From: Rhodobacter sp. SY28-1
GTDB lineage: Bacteria; Pseudomonadota; Alphaproteobacteria; Rhodobacterales; Rhodobacteraceae
Direction: 5' to 3'
Assembly (NCBI RefSeq): GCF_005222785.1
Contig: NZ_STGH01000003.1
Span: 806,001 to 870,000, forward strand
DNA length: 64,000 nucleotides
The notes below the pieces were generated by a model. That model was not told the origin of the DNA. It saw only the letters and a list, made by a program, of their open reading frames with translations, and did not search any database. This document shows, in pieces, positions 26,996 to 35,934 of the stretch (its first letter is position 1; the number at the start of each line of letters is the position of its first letter). The translations under genes and the position numbers were made by a program.

Positions 26996-28291
26996 ATGAC
27001 GATCTACATTCGGGCCAATACTTACCATCTGCGCAAGCGCGTCCCGCGCCGGTTTCGCGACGTCGAACCGCGAGAAATCGTGGCCTTCTCTCTCCATACC
27101 GACAGCAAGACGATTGCCCGGCAGAAGGCTGACCAGATGTGGAGTCACCTGATCGAGGGTTGGGAAGCTGCCTTGCGTGGTGACAACGTGAACGGGTCTG
27201 CCCGTTGGGAAGCGGCCAGGGCCATCGCCGATCGACGCGGCTTCAGCTTCCTGCCTGTTGATCAGGTCGCCGCGTTGCCCCTCTCCGATATCCTGCAACG
27301 TGTCCAGACGGTGCCAGCGACGGCGGCGGGCGCCCCCAACCAGAGCATCGGCGACGCCCTTCTCGGCGGTGTGGTGCAGCCGGGGCTTACCGTTCGGCAG
27401 GCGCTGGAAGAATTCTGGAAGATCACAGTCGACCAGACCCGGGGCAAGACAGAGGATCAGGTTCGCCGCTGGCAAAATCCCCGCAAGAAGGCAGTCGAGA
27501 ACTTTGTTGCAGTCATCGGCGACAAGGAACTGAAGGCGCTTTCTCGGGCGGACGCCCGCAAGTTTCGCGACTGGTGGAATGATCAGATCGACAAGAAAGG
27601 CTTGTCTGCCAACAGCGCGAACAAGGATTTCACGCACCTGTCCCACACCTTCAAGACGGTGAACGATGCCCTCGGCTTGGAGCTGGCATTGCCCTTGAAC
27701 GGGCTGCGCATCAAGGCCACTCCGAAGGCTCAGCGGAAGGCGTTTAGTGCGACGTGGATCAAGGAAAAGATCCTCGCGCCCGGCGCGCTGGACGGGCTCA
27801 ACATCGAGGCCCGAACTATCGTCCTGATGTGCGTCAACACGGGTGCGCGGCCCAGCGAAATAGCGGGTCTGATGCGGAAGCATGTCCACCTTGAAGGAAA
27901 GGTGCCCTACATCGCAATTGCACCCGAGGGCAGGCAGTTGAAGAACGCGGCATCGGCGCGGACCATCCCGCTTGTCGGCTGCAGTCTGGACGCGTTGAAA
28001 GCCTATCTCGAAACTGCACCGAAGGGGCGGGATGAACTGTTCCCCCGGTACTTCGGCAAGGATGCGATCAGCGCTGTAGCGAACAAGTTCCTTGCCGAAA
28101 ACGGGCTCTTGGAAACGCCCGACCATACGCTCTACGGACTGCGGCACGGCTTTGAAGATCGGATGATTGCGGCGGACTGGCCCGAGAGATTCAAGGCTGA
28201 TCTGTTCGGGCATGCCATCGGGAGAGAACGCTACGGCGATGGCGCGACTTTGGAGCATAAGCATTCCCAGCTTCTCAAGATTGCGCTCTAG
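26996..28291 (+). CDS. Tyrosine-type site-specific integrase of the element
   Basis: A 431-residue phage-type integrase. It has an N-terminal SAM-like DNA-binding region (TIYIRANTYHLRKRVPRRFR), a core-binding domain (about 120-220) and a C-terminal catalytic domain. The catalytic residues can be placed: Arg in NTGARPSEIAGL, the Arg-His pair in LYGLRHGFEDR, His in LFGHAIGRERY and the nucleophile Tyr in ERYGDG. The gene reads inward from the tRNA-Ser attachment site. The start at 26996 is chosen by protein homology. Its end is convergent with the small gene at 28288 with a 4-base overlap. Confidence 0.92.
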   Translation: MTIYIRANTYHLRKRVPRRFRDVEPREIVAFSLHTDSKTIARQKADQMWSHLIEGWEAALRGDNVNGSARWEAARAIADRRGFSFLPVDQVAALPLSDILQRVQTVPATAAGAPNQSIGDALLGGVVQPGLTVRQALEEFWKITVDQTRGKTEDQVRRWQNPRKKAVENFVAVIGDKELKALSRADARKFRDWWNDQIDKKGLSANSANKDFTHLSHTFKTVNDALGLELALPLNGLRIKATPKAQRKAFSATWIKEKILAPGALDGLNIEARTIVLMCVNTGARPSEIAGLMRKHVHLEGKVPYIAIAPEGRQLKNAASARTIPLVGCSLDALKAYLETAPKGRDELFPRYFGKDAISAVANKFLAENGLLETPDHTLYGLRHGFEDRMIAADWPERFKADLFGHAIGRERYGDGATLEHKHSQLLKIAL

Positions 28292-28485
28292 ATCAGGTCG
28301 CGGGTGCGACGGCGACGCGCGGCGGCAGCTTCCAAGCGGCTGACAGGATGACGCCCTGCCTTCGCAAGTTCGTACTCTCGGTCCAAGCGGTCGAACACGG
28401 GCGTGAGCATCGGGTTTACCATCGCGAGTTCTGCCACCTTGTCACGGGCGGCTCGGATCTCTTCGGGCGTGATGGTCAGTTGCAT
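28288..28485 (-). CDS. Small helical protein of the element, unknown
   Basis: A 65-residue protein, MQLTITPEEIRAARDKVAEL..., predicted helical with a basic Arg-rich tail (EAAAARRRRTRDLI). I do not recognise a family. The ATG at 28485 has GGA seven bases upstream; a GTG start four codons earlier is possible. It lies after the hairpin that ends the capsid operon, so it may be expressed separately. It could be a small regulator or adaptor. Confidence 0.5.
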   Translation of the reverse strand: MQLTITPEEIRAARDKVAELAMVNPMLTPVFDRLDREYELAKAGRHPVSRLEAAAARRRRTRDLI

Positions 28486-28513
28486 GATTGAGTCCACGGG
28501 TTTGAAAGTAGGA

Positions 28514-28550
28514 AGGGGCGCGGCGAACTCTGGCAGAACTCCGCGCCCCT
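28514..28550 (-). terminator. Hairpin after the capsid operon
   Basis: A 10-bp perfect stem aggggcgcgg/ccgcgcccct with a 17-base loop lies 83 bases beyond the DUF2190 stop. In the minus-strand reading it is followed by a pyrimidine-rich TTCCTACTTTC stretch. It is likely the end of the head-gene transcript. Confidence 0.55.
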
Positions 28551-28632
28551 AAAGGCAATGGCGACACATCTGAAGGAAAAGCCGCCCTGCCTTCCCCTTG
28601 GCGCCCCACCATCAGGACGCTTTGGGGGTTTC

Positions 28633-28959
28633 TCAGAAGCCGGTAAGGCGAACCTTGACTGTTGCGACGCCTGCACCAGCCGCGGCAACGGCGACGCCCA
28701 GGCGCGTGTTCCCGGAAGCGGTTGTGGTAGCGAGGTCGTCTTCAGCATCCCAATACACGTCGGCGCCCAGGGTGAAGGCGTTCGCACCCACCTTCGGAAG
28801 TTCGAAGACTCCGACCGTCACGACGTCGACGGGCTTGCCAGAGGCAGCCGCGCCGGCCGCAATGCCGATGATCTTGTCGGCGATCACGACAGCGCCCGAG
28901 GCAATGGCAGCGGGTGCAGGAATGGTGAGCGTGTCACCGGGTTGAACGTAGTTGCGCAT
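28633..28959 (-). CDS. DUF2190 capsid decoration/cement protein
   Basis: A 108-residue protein, MRNYVQPGDTLTIPAPAAIA..., with the family's VVIADKIIGIAAGAAASGKP and DVVTVGVFELPK blocks. DUF2190 proteins decorate or stabilise phage heads. The ATG overlaps the upstream connector stop (ATGA), and the gene is the last of the portal-to-decoration operon. Confidence 0.85.
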   Translation of the reverse strand: MRNYVQPGDTLTIPAPAAIASGAVVIADKIIGIAAGAAASGKPVDVVTVGVFELPKVGANAFTLGADVYWDAEDDLATTTASGNTRLGVAVAAAGAGVATVKVRLTGF

Positions 28960-29177
28960 CAGAGAAGTCCTTTCGAGGTCTGAAGGCGGATTTGGGATGA
29001 GCGGCCCCCACGGGCACGCTCGATGTGGGCTTCAAGGGAAGAAATCGCCGCTGCGAGTTCGCGGTCGGATTTGTAGGTGATCTCTTCCCCGTTCTGGTCG
29101 CGTAGGCTCTTGATGCCATCGGCCCGCAAGGCGCGAAGCTCATCGAGACGACGCTGATTTTCGGCCAGCGTGTCCAT
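28959..29177 (-). CDS. gpW-like head-tail connector
   Basis: A 72-residue protein beginning MDTLAENQRRLDELRALRAD, with ITYKSDRELAAAISSLEAHI and the closing IRLQTSKGL motif of the small head-completion family found between capsid and DUF2190 genes. It would plug the portal and form the docking surface for a tail. It is the most tail-proximal protein in this element. The start at 29177 lies 2 bases after the capsid stop. Confidence 0.75.
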   Translation of the reverse strand: MDTLAENQRRLDELRALRADGIKSLRDQNGEEITYKSDRELAAAISSLEAHIERARGGRSSQIRLQTSKGLL

Positions 29178-29179
29178 CG

Positions 29180-30934
29180 TCAACCCGGAGCCGTGCCCGT
29201 CGACTTCGAAGCACCCCGCCAGTCGAACCAGGCAGCGCCGAAGTCGAGGAAGGCCCGGAAGGAAAGCCCGAGGGTGTTCCACGCCTCTTGCCGCTGAATC
29301 TGGACGCCTTCCGCGCCCGACAAGTAGGCATGTGCCAGCGTCGGACGGGTTGCCGGATCGGCAAAAAGCCAGAACTCGACGGAGTCTGCGAGACGCGGTT
29401 CAACCAGGATTTCCAGCCGAACGGGGTTCACGTCGCCTGGCGCAATCGGCGACAGGTTCGCAGCCATCAGCTTTTCCGCTTCGCCTTCAAGATCAGGGCC
29501 GATCAGAAGGAACTTCGGTGCAGCGCCGATGATCGTCTTGCCGTCCAGATCGGTCACCTTGCGCATGGCGGCGCGCATCTCCGACAGACCATCCCAACCG
29601 TCCGAAGTCGCTGCGAGCACCACGTCATGCACGTTGCCGCGAGACGCGTGGAACACGGCAACTTCATCGGACATGACGGGGGGATTGAGCAGAAGGTCGA
29701 CCAGGATATCGGCTTCGGTTTGGGCTGCACCTTGACCCAAGGCAGAAACTGTATCGCTCATGAGCCCGAGGTCGTCGTCGATGATGAGTTGGCGCGAAAT
29801 ATCGAACCGACGTCCGAACGTGCCCAGCTTCATCTTCTCGCCGCTCTCGGCGCGGCTGGTAGCCTTGAACTCACCGGACTCAGTCAGCGGTTCAAGACGG
29901 CCCATGCCGCCCATACGGATCGAGGTCGACTCCTTGAAGTTCGACAGGCTGCGCTTCCGTGAGAGACGCTTGAGGGGCGTCTCGGCTGCACGGTAGGCAT
30001 CGAGGGCCATCTTCCCGGCCATGTTCGACACGACAAGCGGGAAGTCCGACGTGCCATGCGCAGCCCGATGCAGCACCTCGTCATTCGACATGCCGCGATG
30101 GCTGGTGCCCGAACGTGTCAGGGCATCGCGGGCAAAGTCCATCAGTGAGAGATGGCGATACTCCTGCGCATCTGCAGGCGCGGCGGTTCCGGTCGCACGG
30201 GCAATGAGCGCATCCGACTGACGGCGCACGATCACTGCAGGATCATCGTTCTGCGGGGTTGCCGTCCGGATCACGGGCGCGGTGCGCTTTTTGGGTTTCG
30301 GTTCGGGCTGGATCTCTTCGCCCTCTTCCTCGGCAAGGGCCAACACCTCGGCAAGCGGCAGATCGGCGGCGCGGGTTGCGAAGTCGTCTGGCAGCGTCAT
30401 GCGGCGCGACAGGTTGCCCATCAGGGCGGCTAGTTCTTCGGCGTTCATCGTGGATTCCTTGTTTCGGAAGGTTGCCCCCGCGTCCGCAGGGATGGCTACG
30501 GCGCTCACTTCCGAAACCCGCCACCGCGCGGCCGTCTTCACGCGGGTGCCGTTCTCCACGGTCTCGTTCCACGCACTGACGACATAGCCGATCGACAGTC
30601 CGCGAATGGTGCGTTCAAGGATGCGCTGCACGGTCGGTGCGGCATCCGCAGCTTGCGAGAGACGCAGCCCGACAATCAGCTTGCCCTCTTCGATGCGATG
30701 CCCTGTCACGACGCCCACAACGTCACGGGAGTCGCCGCTCTTGTGCGAGTTCAAGAGCGGGGCGCCATTGAGGCCCGACAAGTCCAGCGTTGCGGGGTCC
30801 AGGCGCTCAATGAACGGCCCCCGGGCATCGCGGCGGATCACATCGGCGAAGGTGCTGGCAATCGCTTCGACAGTCAGGGCTTGGGCATCGAAGGTCGAAG
30901 GGGCGAAGGTCGCCGATCTGGTGAAGCGGCTCAT
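29180..30934 (-). CDS. Prohead protease-major capsid fusion protein
   Basis: A 584-residue polyprotein. The N-terminal ~170 residues are an HK97-type prohead protease with catalytic His64 (LLNSHKSGD) and Ser114 (RGLSIGYVV). A variable charged linker follows (EEEGEEIQPEPKPKKR), then a Mu-like/HK97-fold major capsid domain from about residue 230 (SLMDFARDALTRSG, GEKMKLGTFGRRFDISRQLI). Self-cleavage would release the capsid subunit. The reading frame is intact. The start overlaps the portal stop by four bases. Confidence 0.92.
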   Translation of the reverse strand: MSRFTRSATFAPSTFDAQALTVEAIASTFADVIRRDARGPFIERLDPATLDLSGLNGAPLLNSHKSGDSRDVVGVVTGHRIEEGKLIVGLRLSQAADAAPTVQRILERTIRGLSIGYVVSAWNETVENGTRVKTAARWRVSEVSAVAIPADAGATFRNKESTMNAEELAALMGNLSRRMTLPDDFATRAADLPLAEVLALAEEEGEEIQPEPKPKKRTAPVIRTATPQNDDPAVIVRRQSDALIARATGTAAPADAQEYRHLSLMDFARDALTRSGTSHRGMSNDEVLHRAAHGTSDFPLVVSNMAGKMALDAYRAAETPLKRLSRKRSLSNFKESTSIRMGGMGRLEPLTESGEFKATSRAESGEKMKLGTFGRRFDISRQLIIDDDLGLMSDTVSALGQGAAQTEADILVDLLLNPPVMSDEVAVFHASRGNVHDVVLAATSDGWDGLSEMRAAMRKVTDLDGKTIIGAAPKFLLIGPDLEGEAEKLMAANLSPIAPGDVNPVRLEILVEPRLADSVEFWLFADPATRPTLAHAYLSGAEGVQIQRQEAWNTLGLSFRAFLDFGAAWFDWRGASKSTGTAPG

Positions 30935-32262
30935 TCGTCGTCTTCCTTGTTCTCGGGTTGAGGCTTGGAAGGGGCGGGCTTGAGCGGGTCTGCCGCGCGT
31001 TCGGCGTCGACGTCTTCAAGCGTCCAGCCCCGTGCGGCGATCAGCTTGCGACGGCTGGTGAGCCCCGCCTCAAGTTCCGCGGCGTCGGCCTGCACCTGTT
31101 TGAGCGGGTCAACCTGTTGCCAGGCCGGGGGCAGCCAATCTGCCCCATCCTGATCATCCGGGAAGACTTCTGCCCAGACGGGATTCAGGAACTGCGGCAC
31201 GATGGTGAGGTACTGGACTTGTTCGCAGCGGGCGCGAACGGGCAGAAGGCCAGCGCGAAGAGAGCTGTAGTTCGCCCCGGTAAGATCACCGTCCAGCCAA
31301 TGCGACGGGACGCCAAGGCCAGCCGCAAGCTGCCTGATCTGGGCTTTGACGAACTCGCCCGTTTGCTGCGCCTGTTGCGGGGTGATCGTCTTGTAGTCCC
31401 AGCCTCCGGCAATCTTCAGAATTGTCCCAGGCTCGATGCTTGGGGCTTCGTCACCGCCAAACGGGTCTTCAGCAGTCGTGTCGTTTTGATTGGTCAGAAC
31501 ACCTGCGAACATGGCAGCAACCTTGACGCCCATAAGCAGGGCATCGCAGAGCTGATCAAACTCGGAAGCGGTCAGGATCACGGGTGCCAACCAGGACACG
31601 CCCCGAACCTGCCCAGCCGCAACCGGTTCGAAGATGTGCAGCATCTCTGCCGCGGGGATGCGGACAGGCGGGGCGTAAGTGGTGAAGAGGTCAGTCGGCT
31701 TCTGCGGGAAGACGTGATAGGCGACGCGGCGCCCGATGGCGTCAAATTCGATGCCCTGCACGATGTAGCCGCCACCGTCGACAGGGCGCGTCATGGACTC
31801 GTCGACGTGTTCTGGTGGGATCAAGCGCAGCGCTGGCAATTCCCCTTCGCCGTCGACGATCTGGGTAAAAACTTCGCCGTCGACGATCAGGCCCCGCGCG
31901 ACTGCAGCTTGCAGCCCGTTGAAGTCGGTGCGGTCGTCAGCATCGGCGACGCGACAGAAGGCCTGCCACGCTAGGGCCATCTGAGCCTTTCGGCGTTTGC
32001 CCTTGGCGAGGCTTGTTGGGACGATGCCCGCGCCGGTCAAAGCAACTGCAAGGTTGCGGACACCCGAGGCGATCAGCGGGTTGTTAACGGCTAGGTGCCG
32101 GGCGCGGCTGCGAAGCGTGGAGCCCCCTGCAGCGACTTCCGAGTTGATCGGGCCGAAGCGGTGAAGTCCGAAGCCGCGGCGTCCGCCCGTCGCGCCGTCG
32201 AATGAACGCTTGACCAGCGCGGCGGCGGTGCGGCTGATCGTGATGCCAAAGGGGAGTTTCAT
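30931..32262 (-). CDS. Phage portal protein (lambda family)
   Basis: A 443-residue portal protein that would form the dodecameric DNA gate of the head. Recognisable blocks are RARHLAVNNPLIASGVRNLA, ADDRTDFNGLQAAVARGLIV, RLIPPEHVD, ASEFDQLCDALLMGVKVAAM and the C-terminal WLPPAWQQVDPLKQVQADAA. The length is slightly short for lambda-type portals but complete. It overlaps the genes on both sides by four bases. Confidence 0.92.
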   Translation of the reverse strand: MKLPFGITISRTAAALVKRSFDGATGGRRGFGLHRFGPINSEVAAGGSTLRSRARHLAVNNPLIASGVRNLAVALTGAGIVPTSLAKGKRRKAQMALAWQAFCRVADADDRTDFNGLQAAVARGLIVDGEVFTQIVDGEGELPALRLIPPEHVDESMTRPVDGGGYIVQGIEFDAIGRRVAYHVFPQKPTDLFTTYAPPVRIPAAEMLHIFEPVAAGQVRGVSWLAPVILTASEFDQLCDALLMGVKVAAMFAGVLTNQNDTTAEDPFGGDEAPSIEPGTILKIAGGWDYKTITPQQAQQTGEFVKAQIRQLAAGLGVPSHWLDGDLTGANYSSLRAGLLPVRARCEQVQYLTIVPQFLNPVWAEVFPDDQDGADWLPPAWQQVDPLKQVQADAAELEAGLTSRRKLIAARGWTLEDVDAERAADPLKPAPSKPQPENKEDDE

Positions 32263-32771
32263 TTGCCGCCCTCAAGGTTGAAGTACGGCAAGACGGGCGA
32301 GAAAGGGCGTGCCAGTGGGATCGCGAAAAGCGCGATGATCTGGAAGTCCTTCGGTGCATCCGGCCTTTGTGCGGAGTCGTGGACCAGTGCTTTCCACTCG
32401 GGCTTGTCGCCATCGGGCAGGACAATGCGCGCGGCACTCACCATAGGCTCTGCGCTACCGTCCAGAAGGGCGCGTGCGGCCCAATAGATCGGGGCTCCGG
32501 GTTGATGCGTGCCATCAGGTGCGCGGCGAAAGTACATCGCTTCGCTGATTGCAGTCAGAAGCTCTGTGTCGGCCCTTTCGGTGTTCACCCGTCCAGCTTC
32601 AAGGGTGCGAATAACTGCCAGGTCGCGCGCGGCAAAGCGGATATCGCGGCCCGTGCCTTCCACCCGCAACACAAGGCCCTTGGCTGCATATGCGTAAATC
32701 CGTTGCCGCGCCCCGGATTCGTTGTCCCAAGGTTCCCGGCAAATACAGATTGCAGCATTGGGGCTGAACAA
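32259..32771 (-). CDS. Unknown protein at the head of the portal operon
   Basis: A 170-residue protein with Cys residues near the start (AAICICREPWDNESG). It is well coupled to the portal (4-base overlap), so it is probably a head-assembly or packaging accessory. I do not recognise a family. The 222 bases upstream, shared with the divergent tiny gene at 32994, include an AT-rich stretch at 32830-32860 and probably hold the promoter. Confidence 0.7.
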   Translation of the reverse strand: MFSPNAAICICREPWDNESGARQRIYAYAAKGLVLRVEGTGRDIRFAARDLAVIRTLEAGRVNTERADTELLTAISEAMYFRRAPDGTHQPGAPIYWAARALLDGSAEPMVSAARIVLPDGDKPEWKALVHDSAQRPDAPKDFQIIALFAIPLARPFSPVLPYFNLEGGK

Positions 32772-32993
32772 GTTCGGCTTCCTTTTTGGCGTGTCAAAAG
32801 GGGGCCAGAAAGGGGATCATGAGTCAAGTGTATGTTTTTATTCACTTTATTTGTGACAAGTCACCCCTTGAAAGACACCTACTGATACACCCTGAAACGT
32901 CCTGACACAGGTCCGAGCCAATCACTTTAAAAGGAATCGAGTAGTGATCGACCGAAGGTGCCATCCTGACACCAGCAAAAAGGAGCGAATCAC

Positions 32994-33170
32994 ATGGACT
33001 GGACGAACGGAAACAAGGCAGGTCGGGCGGAAGCTGCGAAGGCTATCGAGGCAGCGAGAGAAACGGGCGATCTTCCCGCCCTGGTGGAAGCGATCAAGCA
33101 AGCGGCTTCATCTAATGATGCGCGGTCGGTCGGATTCCTGTATCAGGTGGCGGGATGTCTCACTGCTTAA
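32994..33170 (+). CDS. Tiny plus-strand protein between the two head-gene blocks
   Basis: A 58-residue acidic-helical protein, MDWTNGNKAGRAEAAKAIEA..., ending QVAGCLTA. AAGGAG lies nine bases before the ATG, which makes it credible despite its size. It is the only gene besides the integrase on the plus strand of the element. Its 3' end overlaps the DUF2806 stop by 11 bases. It resembles small phage regulators in size and placement, but I recognise no family. Confidence 0.55.
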   Translation: MDWTNGNKAGRAEAAKAIEAARETGDLPALVEAIKQAASSNDARSVGFLYQVAGCLTA

Positions 33171-34113
33171 ATAATTCAGTTGGATACGGGATAGAAACAC
33201 CATTCCCGGAGGAGACGGCCTTTCCGAAATAGAAGTTCGTGACTCCTGGCTTTTCTAGAATAGCGTTGGCAAAGGATTGATAGTCAAACGGAAGCGAGAT
33301 GATCTTCGTTAGGTCAGAGCCAGCTCTTGAGAGTACCGCAACATCCAGTTTAATTTGCGAATCTGGCTGACCGCGGATTGCGAAGGCATTGCCTTTTTCA
33401 TCTATAGACTGAAGCTTCATTCCCCTATTGTCGAACCTTAATGTGAAGGTCTTCTCTGAACTCCAGAACCCTGACTGCTCGACAAAGGCGATTTCTGCAG
33501 CGTTCATCTTCGGATCTAGGCAGTCCACGAAGGCGATGCCGTGAGTGATGCACACTGGAAGGGCGCGTTCGACTAACTTTGCGGTTTGACCATCAAGCAC
33601 AGAAGCAAAGTGCAGAGTAGCCCTAGAAATTGAGCCTGGTTTCCTTACTTCACCAGCTAACAGTTTTCCAAACATGATCCTGAGGTCATCGCCTGACGCG
33701 TCCTCCGCATATTTCTCAAATTTTGTCAGCCAATCTTCCGAAGGCCCTTCGCTGTCTTCGGGTGGAGGACTGTCGTTGAGGTCTTTTAGTGCAGCAGCCG
33801 CGACGGCATCTTTGTTCTTTTGTGCCCTATACGAACGATCCAACATCGATGTTAGAGCCCGTTCCATCACTTTAGGATCCGCGGTGGCCATAGTCGCGGC
33901 GTGCATAGCTATCGCCCGCGAAATCTCGCTGCGCGCTTCAGACTTGTCACGGATCCCTTGTGCAATCCCTTCTAGGAATGAGGCTGGGATTTCAACGCCG
34001 GCGCCGACCAGCCTACTGATCGCCTTACCTGCGGGACCTGCCAATAGTTGAGGTAGCCCTCCTTGCACCAAGGAGGTGATCCAGTTCTCGCCAGAATCCT
34101 CAGGGTCTGTCAT
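33160..34113 (-). CDS. DUF2806-domain protein, probable cargo gene
   Basis: A 317-residue protein with the DUF2806 hallmark block EDWLTKFEKYAEDASGDDLR, then MFGKLLAGEVRKPGSISRAT. The N-terminal half (LPQLLAGPAGKAISRLVGAG) is helical and could bind membranes or oligomerise. The gene is markedly less GC-rich than its neighbours and splits the packaging block (TerL) from the portal block, so it looks like a later insertion. GAGGAAG five bases upstream supports the start at 34113. DUF2806 function is unknown; the position suggests a moron, perhaps antiphage. Confidence 0.75.
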   Translation of the reverse strand: MTDPEDSGENWITSLVQGGLPQLLAGPAGKAISRLVGAGVEIPASFLEGIAQGIRDKSEARSEISRAIAMHAATMATADPKVMERALTSMLDRSYRAQKNKDAVAAAALKDLNDSPPPEDSEGPSEDWLTKFEKYAEDASGDDLRIMFGKLLAGEVRKPGSISRATLHFASVLDGQTAKLVERALPVCITHGIAFVDCLDPKMNAAEIAFVEQSGFWSSEKTFTLRFDNRGMKLQSIDEKGNAFAIRGQPDSQIKLDVAVLSRAGSDLTKIISLPFDYQSFANAILEKPGVTNFYFGKAVSSGNGVSIPYPTELFKQ

Positions 34114-34170
34114 GGGGACTTCCTCGATTGACATAGATTGCGGCGGGACGGACGAACTTCAAGTGAATAC

Positions 34171-35934
34171 TCAGCCCCCTGACAACCACTTAGACCGACT
34201 GACGATCGGCGCTTTCGTTGGAGCGGCCGGGCTGGAAACCTCCGCCTCACGCCGTTCTAGATTGCCACCGATAATCTGCCGCGCTGCCATCGCATAGTTG
34301 AAGGCGTCGAGGGCTTCCGCTCGACGGCCGGGAATCCTTTCGAACCGTGCTTGCGGCACTCCCCGGCTATAGCGCACGACCCGCCGCTCACTGACTAGTT
34401 GCTCATAGAAAACGGGCGGAAGGGCTTGAGAGAAGCGGACGCCCTGCCCCGCGTCGAGGCGCGCGAAAAGGGCGCTCTTCAGGGCGTCGACGCCTGCAAG
34501 CCAAAGGGTCGCGCTCTTGCTGCCCGAACGCTCCATAAAGGGCCGGGCGAAGCCGGGAACCCCCTTCACGTTGACGATGCGCCGGGCGAAGCGAGGGCGG
34601 CAAAACGCCCGCACGCGCTCGACATGCCCGCCTGAGCCCTCATCTACTGCGGCCGCGTCGACGCCTATAGTCCCGCCCGCGGGGTGCTGCCATCGGCTCT
34701 TGAGATGGTCGTCTAGCTCAGCCCAAGGCGTCTCGGTCTCGATCCTGCCCCAGAAGGTCCGATGATCTAGGGTGAACACGGTTCCATCTTTCGCGTGCCC
34801 CAGCGTGACGGCCTCTAGCCGGTCATCCTGACAGTCGACTCCGACGGTGATCAACAGCACGTCGCGCGGCAGTGCGTCCAAGCTGAAGGGCTCAGCCCTG
34901 CCTCTCAAAGTCGCGTCATCGATCTCATCGCCCTGCGTCCGCCAAGGTTCCCCGAGAATGAGGTTTGTGAAGGTCTGTAGGGTCTCGGGCGCTCGCTTCG
35001 CAATGAGGAACTCGGCCGCCAGCTTGCCCCACGCTGCGTTAGGATGAGGCGACACCAGGCAATTGACCCGGAAACCTGCATGGCCTCGCTGCCCCGTCAC
35101 TGTAGCCCGCCACCGCCCCTTTTGCACCATCAGGGGCTTGTACCGCTCCTCAATGACGCTACCGCAGCCAGGGCAACACCACGCGGCTTCCTCAGGCTTC
35201 CCCTCGGGCCACCGGATATCCGTCCAGGCGATTTCCCGGAACTCACCACACTCAGGGCAAGGCAGCTCAAATACGCGCTGATCTGATTGGGCATAGAGCG
35301 TCGTCACGGCCCCATGATCAAAGATTGGAGTCCCGCCGAATATCAGTTTCCGGTTGCTGAAAGTCAGAGTTCGCATGGTGGCGAGTTCGATAGGGGATCC
35401 TTCTGCACTCACTTCCCAAGCGTCGATCTCATCGCCAAACACGACGCGGGCGGAATGCCGACGCAAGGTGCGGGGCGCCTTCGCTGCAAGAAACTTCAAG
35501 CTGCCGCCGGCGAAACGGCGGGCCATCATGGTCGACCGGCCCGCTTCATCGGCTTCATCGCTCAGAAGGCCGCGAAGGGCAGGACTCGCCTCCATCATCG
35601 ACTCGAACTCCACACTGGAGTCTCGGGCGTCGTCTGCAGTCGGTTGAATGTACAGGATCGGGCTGGGCTGCACGGCGACGAATGAGGCGACAATCGCGTT
35701 GCCCAAGGCAGTGAAACCGATGCGTGCGCCCTTGCTGACGGTGATACGCTCAATCTCGGGATCATCTACCGCGTCGAGGATGCCCCTCTGATATGACCAA
35801 AGGCGCATCCTGCCAGGCGTTGCGCTGGCACTGGACGGGATGAACACGGACTCCTCCACCCAATCGACAAGCGGCAGATCGGCGGGCGGCAGAAGCGCGC
35901 GAAGTGCGTTGCGGCGGACGGTTTCAATGGTCAT
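34171..35934 (-). CDS. Terminase large subunit (GpA family)
   Basis: A 587-residue packaging motor. The ATPase half shows a GpA-style degenerate Walker A (ITVSKGARIGFTALGNA) and Walker B VVFGDEIDAWE. A zinc-finger-like block CPECGE...CCPGCG lies near residue 225-255. The C-terminal nuclease half has GVDCQDDRLEAV and GVDAAAVDEGSGGH. It looks intact. It overlaps the upstream unknown gene by 11 bases. Confidence 0.93.
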   Translation of the reverse strand: MTIETVRRNALRALLPPADLPLVDWVEESVFIPSSASATPGRMRLWSYQRGILDAVDDPEIERITVSKGARIGFTALGNAIVASFVAVQPSPILYIQPTADDARDSSVEFESMMEASPALRGLLSDEADEAGRSTMMARRFAGGSLKFLAAKAPRTLRRHSARVVFGDEIDAWEVSAEGSPIELATMRTLTFSNRKLIFGGTPIFDHGAVTTLYAQSDQRVFELPCPECGEFREIAWTDIRWPEGKPEEAAWCCPGCGSVIEERYKPLMVQKGRWRATVTGQRGHAGFRVNCLVSPHPNAAWGKLAAEFLIAKRAPETLQTFTNLILGEPWRTQGDEIDDATLRGRAEPFSLDALPRDVLLITVGVDCQDDRLEAVTLGHAKDGTVFTLDHRTFWGRIETETPWAELDDHLKSRWQHPAGGTIGVDAAAVDEGSGGHVERVRAFCRPRFARRIVNVKGVPGFARPFMERSGSKSATLWLAGVDALKSALFARLDAGQGVRFSQALPPVFYEQLVSERRVVRYSRGVPQARFERIPGRRAEALDAFNYAMAARQIIGGNLERREAEVSSPAAPTKAPIVSRSKWLSGG

